Below, piece after piece: positions 24,263 through 32,109 of a DNA stretch of 64,000 nucleotides. The first letter of the stretch is position 1. Every line of letters begins with the position of its first letter. This DNA comes from Streptomyces sp. NBC_01353 (lineage in GTDB: Bacteria > Actinomycetota > Actinomycetes > Streptomycetales > Streptomycetaceae), in the NCBI RefSeq assembly GCF_036237275.1, contig NZ_CP108352.1:2294001-2358000 (forward strand), written 5' to 3'. Below the pieces are notes generated by a model. That model saw only the letters and a program-made list of their open reading frames with translations. It was not told the DNA's origin and searched no databases. The position numbers and the translations under genes are program-made.

Positions 24263-26911
24263 TCATTTCCCGTCGGACGATCCCGATGTGCATTCCAGGT
24301 GAACTCTTGTCGTCCTGCGAAGAAACCGGCTTCGGAATCCGAGCGCCATCAGGGCAAGAAGTGAGACGGCGGCGATCGCACCGCCGATGCGCAGACCCGG
24401 GGGTCGGAACGAGCAACCGACCGTGGTCGCCCCGCCGTCGAGCGGAACGGCCAGGAGGCCCAGATGGCGCTTGGCGGGGGTCGGCTCCGCGTCGCCCGCG
24501 GCGCAGGTCCAGCCGGAGATCCGCGGCGCGGCGATGACGGCGGTTCCGGTGCTGCCGGCCGGGAGTTCGGCCGTGATGCTGTGCCCGGAGACGTGCACGG
24601 CGGTGGCTCCGGTCGCGGTCAACTGCCGTACGGCCGCGTCCAGTCGCTCCTGGAGGAGGCAGCCGACAGGCTGCCGGGGCAGCTTCGGGGCTCCCCGGTC
24701 GCCGCGCAGCTCGATCCGCACCTCGCCGGATTCCGGAACGGTGCCGAGTGGCTGCATGGGGCCGAGCACGGACGGCAGTTTGCCGACGAAGAACACGGGC
24801 TGCTGTCCGTTCAGGGCGGCGGCGCCCTGGAGTTGGGGCGCCCAGAACCAGACGCGTGCGTTCGCGGGGCAGGTGGCGGTCAGCGTGGCGGTGCCCTTCG
24901 GCCCGTCCGTACGGCGGACTTGGGCCGGCGTCTCGTACACCTTCGAGCCGAGCAGCAGCTCCTGGTTGGCGAAGGCGGAGTCTCCGAAGCGGGTCCCCTG
25001 CGCGGGCAGCCGGACGTCGGGTCGGACGGTGACGAGCGGGGGGACGGGCGTGTCGGTGGTGGTGATGACGGCCTCGGGCAGCTTGTCCGTCCGCAGGGGC
25101 GCGGTGGGCTCGGAGCGCATCCGGGTGCCGATCGAGAAGATCGCGTCGGTCACCGGGTTGTCCAGGCTGACCGGGTGACGCCCCTTGGCGTAGTAGCCGA
25201 AGCCGAGAGAGGAGAGCGTGCGGGAGTAGACGTCCGAGCTCAGGCTGGAGTAGTACTCGCCGCCCTGCCCGCCGACCAGCAGGGGGTCGTTGCCGCCGGG
25301 CACGTCGCCGGGGTCCGTACGGTGGCGTGGCCAGGCGTCCTTCGCGGCGACGGCCCGGGCCATGTCCTCCTGCCAGGGGCCGACCCGGGGGGACCAGTGG
25401 ACCTGGGCCAGCTGCTGCTCGGCGATCCGGCCGCCGGTGATCGCGGTCTCGCCGATCTGTGTCAGGACGAGGAGGGCGACGGCCACGGCGGGCAGGACCC
25501 GGGAGCCGGCCGCGTACCGTCGCGCGAGGACGACGGCAGCGGCGGCGAGCACGGCGAGGGCCAGTGCGGCGGCGAAGGCGGGGTAGGTCCAGCGGTCGAC
25601 GACGACGCTGCCCCGGACCGCGAACGCCATCGCCGCGAGCAGCGCCGTCGCGCCGAGGAGCGCGGGTGTCCGGGGCAGCCCCTGGGCGGTGGACAGCCAG
25701 CTCGCGATCACCAACAGGCCGCAGAGCACGAAGGCCTGACGGTACGGAATGCCGTTGGGCGAGGCGCCGGCATGCCAGAGCAGGTGGGTGGGCTCCCACT
25801 GCATCGAGAGCGTCACCAGGCAGATCGCGGCCACCCAGGCGATCCGGACGCGGGGTGCGACGGCGCTGTTGAACGGCAGGGTGAGGGCGAGCGCGAGGGC
25901 CGGGGTGCCGATGAAGAGGGCGGGGCTCGCGACGCCCGCAGTGGCCGGGAGCAGCCGGGCGAACACGTCCGTCCAGTCGACGGCGGTGAAGGTCACCTCG
26001 GGGGTCGGGTCCGCGACACGGGTGGCCAGGAAGATCACCAGGACGATCGGAGCCGCGAGACCGACACCCAGGAGCACCGCCCGGGCGGCGCGCAGCAGTC
26101 CGGCCAGGCGCCGACGGGCCGTACGTCCCGACTCCTCGGCAGTGAGCAGCCGGACGACGAGGAACACGGCCGCGCCGACGGTCGCCATGTACGCCGTGTA
26201 GAAGTTGGCGAACCAGGCCAGTGCCACGACCAGCGGGCCGAGGACGGGACGGCGCCCAGTCCGGGCCCACTCCCCGACCAGGCACAGCAGCGGGAAGGCG
26301 AGCAGTCCGTCGAGCCACATCGGGACGGTGGCGCCGTGGTTCAGGGCCCAGCCGCACAGGGCGTACGCCGTTCCCAGGACGGCCGCCACCGGCCACGGGC
26401 CGCGGCGCAGCGTCAGGAGCAGGACCGCCATCGCGCCGCCGGCAGCGGTGATCTTGGCCGTGGTGATGACGTAGAGGGCGAGCTCCATCCGGTCGGCCGG
26501 GAAGAGCACGACCATCAGGTCGAAGGGGCTGCTCAGATACGTGCCGTAGTCGCCGAGGAAGTTCGTCCCGAAGCCCGCGCTCCAGTTCAGGAAGAGATCG
26601 CCGTCGGCGTCGCCGAGCAGGAGCCGCCGCCAGTAGGCGTGGTACGGCAGGTACTGCTGGCCGAGGTCGACGGTGTTGCGGGTCGTGGGCCCGAAGGGAT
26701 GGGCGCCGGCCATCAGCCCGCCGAGGCAGAAGCCGAGACAGGTCAGCAGCGCGGCGGCGGCCGCCGCCCGTGCGCGGAGGCTGCGTCGGCCTGCGTGGAT
26801 CAGCCGCGCCGTACGGGACCGGCCTCCGGCTCCGTCCGTCGCACCGGGCCGGCCGCCCTCGGTCCGCGTGCCCTCGCCCTGGTCGGGCACGGTCTCGGCA
26901 GCAGGGGGCAC
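24263..26911 (-). CDS. YfhO family multi-spanning membrane protein
   Basis: An 882-residue membrane protein matching the YfhO family (GT-C-like fold), which in firmicutes is linked to glycosylation of lipoteichoic acid. There are ~12 helices from ~45 to 470, each with short loops and the conserved early loop RNTVDLGQQYLPYHAYWRRLL, then a large extracytoplasmic domain (~490-850) and one last TM before an Arg-rich end (RSRFLRRTTR). GTG 26911 has GGAGG just upstream; the frame is open to 27136 but that part is Arg-rich without family likeness. It is followed 107 bp later by the GT2 gene, suggesting joint work on a cell-surface glycan. Confidence 0.8.
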   Translation of the reverse strand: MPPAAETVPDQGEGTRTEGGRPGATDGAGGRSRTARLIHAGRRSLRARAAAAAALLTCLGFCLGGLMAGAHPFGPTTRNTVDLGQQYLPYHAYWRRLLLGDADGDLFLNWSAGFGTNFLGDYGTYLSSPFDLMVVLFPADRMELALYVITTAKITAAGGAMAVLLLTLRRGPWPVAAVLGTAYALCGWALNHGATVPMWLDGLLAFPLLCLVGEWARTGRRPVLGPLVVALAWFANFYTAYMATVGAAVFLVVRLLTAEESGRTARRRLAGLLRAARAVLLGVGLAAPIVLVIFLATRVADPTPEVTFTAVDWTDVFARLLPATAGVASPALFIGTPALALALTLPFNSAVAPRVRIAWVAAICLVTLSMQWEPTHLLWHAGASPNGIPYRQAFVLCGLLVIASWLSTAQGLPRTPALLGATALLAAMAFAVRGSVVVDRWTYPAFAAALALAVLAAAAVVLARRYAAGSRVLPAVAVALLVLTQIGETAITGGRIAEQQLAQVHWSPRVGPWQEDMARAVAAKDAWPRHRTDPGDVPGGNDPLLVGGQGGEYYSSLSSDVYSRTLSSLGFGYYAKGRHPVSLDNPVTDAIFSIGTRMRSEPTAPLRTDKLPEAVITTTDTPVPPLVTVRPDVRLPAQGTRFGDSAFANQELLLGSKVYETPAQVRRTDGPKGTATLTATCPANARVWFWAPQLQGAAALNGQQPVFFVGKLPSVLGPMQPLGTVPESGEVRIELRGDRGAPKLPRQPVGCLLQERLDAAVRQLTATGATAVHVSGHSITAELPAGSTGTAVIAAPRISGWTCAAGDAEPTPAKRHLGLLAVPLDGGATTVGCSFRPPGLRIGGAIAAVSLLALMALGFRSRFLRRTTRVHLECTSGSSDGK

Positions 26912-27114
26912 ACGTCCTCCGGGGCGTTTCGTGCGGCGCGCGGATGCGCGAGGGCCCCGGTGCTCACGTCGGTGCGGCTTCCCGGCACGGGGCCGAGGCC
27001 CATTACCCCTGAGCCGGGCGTCCCGCACCCGATCAACAGTGGATCTCCGGGCGCACCGCAGGTGAACACGAGGTGCCGTCGACCAGGGACGGGCCGAAGC
27101 AAAGTACCCCGCAC

Positions 27115-27187
27115 ATGCAATAGCCACCGTTTGCATTTATCCCGCGCCTGCAACTATTGTCGAAGCACGTAAGACCCCCCTGCAATC
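27115..27187. promoter_or_regulatory. TGCAA repeats upstream of the MFS/DUF336 operon
   Basis: ATGCAA and TTGCAT form an inverted repeat at 27115-27136 (10-bp spacer). TGCAA recurs at 27150 and 27181, about 32-34 bp apart (three helical turns), all in the same orientation just before the MFS start. This regular spacing suggests an operator array for a regulator such as a LysR or MarR protein; no regulator gene is adjacent. Confidence 0.4.
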
Positions 27188-27207
27188 GTTCTGGAAGGTG
27201 CTTCGCC

Positions 27208-28425
27208 ATGCCTCTCGCGCTCCTGGCCCTGGCCATCGGGGCCTTTGGGATCGGCACCACCGAGTTCGTGATCATGGGCGTGCTGCCCCAGGTCGCCGGC
27301 GACTTCGGTGTCACGATCCCCACCGCCGGCTGGCTGGTGACCGGCTATGCCCTCGGCGTCGTCTTCGGAGCCCCGCTCCTCACCGTGCTCGGCACCAAGG
27401 TGTCGCGCAAGAAGATGCTCCTCTTCCTGATGGGCCTCTTCGTCGTCGGCAACCTGCTGTCCGCCCTCGCCCCGTCCTTCGGCATGATGCTGATCGGCCG
27501 GATCGTCGCCTCGCTCGCCCACGGCGCGTTCTTCGGCATCGGCTCGGTGGTGGCGGCCGGTCTGGTCGCCCCGGAGAAGAAGGCCTCGGCGATCTCGCTG
27601 ATGTTCATGGGCCTGACCGTCGCCAACATCGTCGGCGTCCCGCTGGGCACGTACATCGGCCAGGCCGCCGGCTGGCGCGTCACCTTCACCCTCGTCGCCG
27701 CCCTCGGCGTGGTCGGTCTCCTCGGCGTGGCCAAGCTGGTGCCGGAGACGGGCAGGGCAGAGAGCGCGGACGTCCGCACCGAGTTCGCCGCGTTCAAGAA
27801 CGTCCAGGTCTGGCTCGCCATGGCGATGACCGTCCTCGGATACGGCGGTGTGTTCGCGGCCATCACGTACATCACCCCGATGATGACCGAGGTCACCGGC
27901 TACACCGAAGGCGCCGTGACCTGGCTGCTCGTCCTCTTCGGCATCGGCATGTTCCTCGGCAACCTCCTCGGCGGCAAGTTCGCCGACCGCGCCCTGATGC
28001 CGCTGCTCTTCACCACCCTGGGCGCCCTGGCCCTGTCCCTGCTGGTCTTCACGGCGACCGCGCACAACAAGGTGCTCGCCGCGATCACCCTCACGCTGAT
28101 CGGCGCGCTCGGCTTCGCCACGGTGCCGCCGCTGCAGAAGTGGGTCCTCGACCAGGCGACAGCCGCCCCCACGCTGGCCTCGGCCGCCAACATCGGCGCC
28201 TTCAACCTCGGCAACGCGCTCGCCGCCTGGCTCGGTGGCGTCGTGATCTCCGCCGGCCTCGGCTACACCGCCCCGAACTGGGTCGGCGCACTCCTCTCGG
28301 CCACCGCCCTGCTGCTGGCCTTCCTGGCCGCGTTCCTCGACCGGCGCACCAAGGCCCGCTCCCGGGTCGTGGCGACGGGCGGCGCCCCGACGCCGACACC
28401 GGCAGTCGCCACCGCCGGCCGCTGA
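27208..28425 (+). CDS. MFS efflux transporter, DHA1 family
   Basis: A 405-residue, 12-TM transporter resembling arabinose/chloramphenicol efflux proteins (AraJ/CmlA type). The first helix carries AIGAFGIGTTEFVIMGVLPQ, and motif A-like KVSRKKML, the GWLVTGYALG helix and a motif-C-like GIGSVVAAG are visible. ATG 27208 is preceded by GGAAGG. The tail after residue 380 is Thr/Pro/Ala-rich. The DUF336 gene starts 59 bp downstream on the same strand, so they probably form an operon. Confidence 0.88.
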   Translation: MPLALLALAIGAFGIGTTEFVIMGVLPQVAGDFGVTIPTAGWLVTGYALGVVFGAPLLTVLGTKVSRKKMLLFLMGLFVVGNLLSALAPSFGMMLIGRIVASLAHGAFFGIGSVVAAGLVAPEKKASAISLMFMGLTVANIVGVPLGTYIGQAAGWRVTFTLVAALGVVGLLGVAKLVPETGRAESADVRTEFAAFKNVQVWLAMAMTVLGYGGVFAAITYITPMMTEVTGYTEGAVTWLLVLFGIGMFLGNLLGGKFADRALMPLLFTTLGALALSLLVFTATAHNKVLAAITLTLIGALGFATVPPLQKWVLDQATAAPTLASAANIGAFNLGNALAAWLGGVVISAGLGYTAPNWVGALLSATALLLAFLAAFLDRRTKARSRVVATGGAPTPTPAVATAGR

Positions 28426-28484
28426 CCCCCGTACCTCCTCCGCCCCCTCACCACGAACTCACCACCACGAAGGAAGTACCCACC

Positions 28485-28913
28485 ATGAGCACCACCACCC
28501 CCACCGCCGTCACCCCGCTGAGCACCCAGGACGCCGAGATCCTGCTCGACGCCGCCCGCCGCGCGGCCGAGGACGCCGGAGTGACCGTCAGCGTCACCGT
28601 CCTGGACGCGGGCGGCCACCTGCTGGCCTTCCGCCGGGACGACCGCGCCGTGCTCGTCTCCGGCGAGACCAGCACCCGCAAGGCGTACACCGCGCTGCAG
28701 TTGAACGCCCCCACCGCCGACCTCGTCGACCTGGTGAAGCCCGACGGCCCGTTCCACAGCCTCACCACGGCCCTGGACCGGCCGCTCCTCTTCATCGCCG
28801 GAGGACTTCCCGTCCACCGCGACGGTCGCCTCATCGGCGCCATCGGGGTCGGCGGCGGCGCCCCGGAGCAGGACCACGGCTTCGCCACCACGGCCCTCAC
28901 GGCGCTCGCCTGA
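28485..28913 (+). CDS. GlcG/HbpS-type DUF336 protein
   Basis: A 142-residue protein of the GlcG/HbpS (DUF336) family, small octameric alpha/beta proteins; the Streptomyces member HbpS binds and degrades heme and works with a two-component system, others bind cobalamin or other cofactors. The core LDAGGHLLAFRR, SGETSTRKAYTALQ and GAIGVGGGAPEQDHG motifs are present. No signal peptide, so cytosolic here, unlike HbpS. AGGAAG sits 8 bp before ATG 28485. It may handle a substrate moved by the MFS protein. Confidence 0.87.
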   Translation: MSTTTPTAVTPLSTQDAEILLDAARRAAEDAGVTVSVTVLDAGGHLLAFRRDDRAVLVSGETSTRKAYTALQLNAPTADLVDLVKPDGPFHSLTTALDRPLLFIAGGLPVHRDGRLIGAIGVGGGAPEQDHGFATTALTALA

Positions 28914-28987
28914 GACCGGCCGGGCCGTCGCGGCGCTCGGCCGAGCCACCGGCGCCCTCGCGGCGGGCCTGAGCCGCCCGGGACCCG

Positions 28988-29260
28988 TCAGGCCGGCGTG
29001 GCCGGCAGGACGTCCGGGGACAGGGCCGCCGCCCGTGCCGTCGCCGAAGTCATACGGCGGCGGTGGTGGCAGAGCACCTCGTAGCCGATCTCGCCCCCGA
29101 CGTTCACATCACCGACGAAGACCTGCGCACCCTCGACGACCATCTCGCCGCCGAGTGTGCGTGCGTTGTGCGTCGCCCGCGCCCCGCACCAGCACAGGGC
29201 CTCGACCTGAAGCACCTCGACCCGGTCAGCGAGCTCCGGAGCTGCCCGGCCGAGCGCAAT
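28988..29260 (-). pseudogene. 3' fragment of thymidine kinase (tdk remnant)
   Basis: The frame encodes ADRVEVLQVEALCWCGARAT ... continuing through LGGEMVVEGAQVFVGDVN to LSPDVLPATPA, which aligns along its length with the last ~85 residues of the intact thymidine kinase at 31410-32060 (same zinc-cysteine motif, same C-terminal LSPDVLP). The kinase domain and P-loop are missing, the second CxxxxxC zinc half is eroded (CHHRRRM for CRRHHRKC), and a stop lies upstream near 29287. It is a duplicated, decaying tdk end on the same strand as tdk, 2.1 kb away, with a three-gene cassette between them. Confidence 0.85.
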
Positions 29261-29279
29261 CGTCTGGGCGAGGCGGCGG

Positions 29280-29999
29280 TCATGCGTTCAACCCCGGTGC
29301 GGTCGGGTGCGAGCGGAACAGTGCGATCGCGGCCCACACCAGCCATGCCAAACCACCGAAGCGGACGACGGGCAACAGATAGCCGAAGTCGAGAACGAGG
29401 AGCGTGAGGGTGGCGGCCAGTCCGGCGGCGGCGATGACCAGCCCGGTGGTGGCGCAGGCGCGCGGCAGGAGCCCGCTCCCGCGGGCTGCCAGGGAGGTGC
29501 CTGCCGCGAGGAGGGCGAAGGACACGGCGTACCCGAGACCGCCGGCGAGGAAGGACAGGTCCGCCAGGGCGCGAGCCAGGGCTGCGGGTGCCTCTTGCGG
29601 AAGCCGGCCGAGGGTCCAGGTGAGCACGGCACTGGAGGCCAGCGCGCCACTGGCCAGCAATCCGCCGGCGAACGCTGTCGCCGCCGCGCCGCCTTGGTCC
29701 TGGCCCTGCCCCTGCCGCACCAGCCGGGCCAGGATGGCGGTGCCGGGCACCAGGAGCACCGCAGCGAGGAGCAGCAGAAAGGCGCCCAGGTCGATCGCCG
29801 TGCCGTGATCGCGTACGTACTGGCGCAGGATGTCGTCGCCGGGGGTTTCGGGCTGCGGGGATGCACGGTTGGTGACGACGTACGCGGCGGTGAGTACGGC
29901 GTAGGAGAGCGAGACGGTGAGCAGCGCAACAGCGCCGCGCGGGCGCTTGGCCGCGCCCCGAAGCAAGGCTGCACGGGACTCGCGTACTGATGTGGGCAT
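29280..29999 (-). CDS. Multi-spanning membrane protein of unknown function
   Basis: A 239-residue protein with about seven hydrophobic segments (~20-42, 70-95, 108-130, 145-165, 168-188, 195-225), resembling the DUF998/DUF4386 kind of small membrane proteins but without a motif I can name. The first external loop reads TNRASPQPETPGDDILRQYV. ATG 29999 has GAGGAG five bases upstream. Its stop is about 20 bp from the tdk remnant. It probably belongs with the DUF4345 and TetR genes of the same cassette. Confidence 0.75.
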   Translation of the reverse strand: MPTSVRESRAALLRGAAKRPRGAVALLTVSLSYAVLTAAYVVTNRASPQPETPGDDILRQYVRDHGTAIDLGAFLLLLAAVLLVPGTAILARLVRQGQGQDQGGAAATAFAGGLLASGALASSAVLTWTLGRLPQEAPAALARALADLSFLAGGLGYAVSFALLAAGTSLAARGSGLLPRACATTGLVIAAAGLAATLTLLVLDFGYLLPVVRFGGLAWLVWAAIALFRSHPTAPGLNA

Positions 30000-30124
30000 G
30001 ACATCTCCTCGGTGATCGGTGCAGGGATTCGGTATGGGCTCCGACGGGCGGCGTGGACGTGAAGCCTCGGAGTCGGGCGTCCCTGCAGCGCGTTTTTTCG
30101 GGGTGTGGTGCCGGGCGGCGCGGG

Positions 30125-30562
30125 TCAGGCAAGGTCCGGAAGAGAAGGCCCGGCGGCCGGCGCACCCGCAGGCCGCCGCTCCCGGGACGCCCGCTCGTCG
30201 GCATCCGCCAGCCAGAACCAGACGGGCGGGAAGACCAGCTCGATCACGGTCAGCGCCACCTGGAACGAGTGTGGCCACCCGTGCACCGCCAGGGACAGCA
30301 GCCGCCCCACACCACCCAGCAGGAACACCGCCGCGAGCCAACGCACCGCCTTCGCCGGGACGGGGTCCTGCCGGGCCGCCCACAGCCACACCAGCCCGTA
30401 CCCGGTGAAGATCGCGCCGAAGAACCGGCCCAGGCTGTCCAGAGTGGGGCCGGCGTCAGCCTCGCCCGGAATCGCGGCATTGCCGCCGACCACGTGGAAC
30501 AACCCGATCGCCATACAGGCGAGGCCCATCACCCATGCGAACACCCGGAGTGCCTTGGCCAT
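30125..30562 (-). CDS. DUF4345-type four-helix membrane protein
   Basis: A 145-residue protein with four TM helices (~8-28, 48-66, 78-96, 103-122) and the conserved loop FHVVGGNAAIPGE and DSLGRFFGAIFTGYGL that fit DUF4345. Function unknown. ATG 30562 has GGTGGAG upstream. It is divergent from the TetR gene with 87 bp between, and an operator-like palindrome overlaps its promoter, so it is very likely a TetR target. Confidence 0.82.
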   Translation of the reverse strand: MAKALRVFAWVMGLACMAIGLFHVVGGNAAIPGEADAGPTLDSLGRFFGAIFTGYGLVWLWAARQDPVPAKAVRWLAAVFLLGGVGRLLSLAVHGWPHSFQVALTVIELVFPPVWFWLADADERASRERRPAGAPAAGPSLPDLA

Positions 30563-30573
30563 GACTCCACCCC

Positions 30574-30598
30574 ACTTAGTTGACGTATGTCTACTTAG
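30574..30598. promoter_or_regulatory. TetR operator candidate 1
   Basis: CTTAGTTGACGTATGTCTAC (within 30575-30598) is an imperfect palindrome, 9 of 12 base pairs symmetric about GACGTATGTC. It shares the core T(A/T)GAC-N4-GTC(A/T)A with a second site 39 bp away. Confidence 0.6.
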
Positions 30599-30615
30599 CC
30601 TCAGGGTAGCCCCCT

Positions 30616-30640
30616 TAAGTAGACGCGTGTCAAGTAGTAA
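30616..30640. promoter_or_regulatory. TetR operator candidate 2 and promoter
   Basis: AAGTAGACGCGTGTCAAGTA repeats the core GAC-N4-GTC of site 1. On the minus strand the same bases give TTGACA (30633-30628), a good -35 box for the DUF4345 gene; on the plus strand the site lies 10 bp before the tetR start. Binding would repress both genes. Confidence 0.6.
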
Positions 30641-30649
30641 TCTGGGTGC

Positions 30650-31270
30650 ATGCCGCCCCGCCGACGCTTGCCCCCCGCCGACCGCCGCGCCCAACTGCTC
30701 ACCGTCGGAGCCCAGTTGTTCTCCGCCGCCCCCTACGACGACGTGCTGATGGAGGACGTCGCCCGGCAGGCCGGCGTATCCCGCGCCCTGCTCTACCAGC
30801 ACTTCCCGAGCAAGCACGCCCTCTTCGCCGCGGTCTACCAACAGGCGACCGACCGGCTGCTGGAGGCGACCACATTCGACCCCGGCGCCACGCTCGTCGA
30901 GCAGCTCACCCAGGGCCTGGACGCCCACTTCGACTACTTCATCGCCAACCGCCACGCCGTCCTGGCCGCGAACCGGGTGCTGGCCGGCGACCCCGTCATC
31001 CAGACGATCATGACGGACGAGCTCGACGCCCTGCGCTCACGCCTGCTCGGCGTGCTCCCGCTCGCCGACGCACGCACGCACGCCGCCGTCTCCGCGGTAC
31101 TCAAGGCCTGGCTCGTGTTCGTCCAGGTGCTGTGCGTGGACTGGCTCACGCACGAGACCTGTACCCGCACCGAACTCCGGGACACCTGCATCGGCGCAGC
31201 GGTCGGCGCCCTGCGCCCCTTGCTCTCCGAGGACCCCGCCCCCGACTGGCCGCCCGCCCTGCCAGCCTGA
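30650..31270 (+). CDS. TetR family transcriptional regulator
   Basis: A 206-residue regulator with the TetR N-terminal helix-turn-helix (~15-60: LFSAAPYDDVLMEDVARQAG, then VSRALLYQHFPSKHALF) and a helical ligand domain (~70-200) with three cysteines late in the chain. ATG 30650. It is divergent from DUF4345, and two matching palindromes in the 87-bp gap fit autoregulation. Ligand unknown. Confidence 0.92.
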   Translation: MPPRRRLPPADRRAQLLTVGAQLFSAAPYDDVLMEDVARQAGVSRALLYQHFPSKHALFAAVYQQATDRLLEATTFDPGATLVEQLTQGLDAHFDYFIANRHAVLAANRVLAGDPVIQTIMTDELDALRSRLLGVLPLADARTHAAVSAVLKAWLVFVQVLCVDWLTHETCTRTELRDTCIGAAVGALRPLLSEDPAPDWPPALPA

Positions 31271-31409
31271 ACCAGCCCGACCGGCGGGCCACCGGCCCGA
31301 CTGCGATGTCACCGTCCAGTTGGATGGTGCCGGGGTGGACGTTCTGCACGAAGAAGTCCCAGAGGCCCTGCCCCCACTCGAATCCCGGCGCGGATCACGG
31401 AACGGAGTG

Positions 31410-32060
31410 TCAGGCGTGGTTGACGGGGAGGACGTCCGGGGAGAGCGCGCCGGCGTGGGCCGAGGCCGAGGTCATGCACTTGCGGTGGTGCCGGCGGCAG
31501 AGGACCTCGTAACCGATCTCCTCCGCCGGGCGGTTCACGTCGCCGACGACGACCTGGGCCCCCTCGACGACCATCTCGCCGCCTATCGTGCGGGCGTTGT
31601 GCGTGGCGCGGGCGCCGCACCAGCACAAGGCCTCCACCTGGAGCTGCTCCAGGCGGTCCGCCAGCTCGATCAGGCGCTGCGAGCCGGGGAAGAGCTTGGT
31701 GCGGAAGTCCGTCGTGATGCCGAAGGCGAACACGTCCAGCCCGAGGTCGTCCACGATCCGGGCCAGCTGGTCGATCTGGGCCGGGGCCAGGAACTGCGCC
31801 TCGTCCACGATCACGTAGTCCGCCTTGCCGCCCTGCGAGAGCTGGGCGACGAGATACGCGTACAGGTCCATGCCCTCCGGCGCCTCCACCGCCTCCGTCA
31901 CCAGACCCAGCCGGGACGACAACTTGCCCTCGCCCGCCCGGTCGTCACGCGTGAAGATCACACCCTGGAGTCCCCGCGCATCACGGTTGTGGGCGATCTG
32001 GAGAGCCAGTGTGCTCTTTCCGCAGTCCATCGTTCCGGAGAAGAACACCAGCTCGGGCAT
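31410..32060 (-). CDS. tdk: Thymidine kinase
   Basis: A 216-residue type II (TK1-like) enzyme that phosphorylates thymidine to dTMP for salvage. P-loop SGTMDCGKST (8-17), Walker B-like VIVDEAQF, the lasso region GEMVVEGAQVVVGD and four zinc-ligand cysteines in ALCWCG and CRRHHRKC are all intact. ATG 32060, 49 bp downstream of the phosphatase gene. A diverged copy of its last ~85 codons lies at 28988-29260, so this locus has been duplicated at the 3' end. Confidence 0.95.
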   Translation of the reverse strand: MPELVFFSGTMDCGKSTLALQIAHNRDARGLQGVIFTRDDRAGEGKLSSRLGLVTEAVEAPEGMDLYAYLVAQLSQGGKADYVIVDEAQFLAPAQIDQLARIVDDLGLDVFAFGITTDFRTKLFPGSQRLIELADRLEQLQVEALCWCGARATHNARTIGGEMVVEGAQVVVGDVNRPAEEIGYEVLCRRHHRKCMTSASAHAGALSPDVLPVNHA

Positions 32061-32109
32061 GGCAGGTCGAGGACCTTTCAGGTCGTGGGGGAAGGGGTGG
32101 GCGGGGTGG

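Noticed and set aside
24464-27172. 902-codon plus-strand frame opposite the YfhO gene
   Set aside because: Shadow frame; composition is Gly/Glu/Arg-rich with no motif, while the minus strand gives a clear multi-helix membrane protein.
29104-30204. Long minus-strand frame covering the tdk remnant and the membrane gene
   Set aside because: The frame differs from that of the tdk remnant and of the membrane protein; the peptide is Arg/Pro low-complexity.
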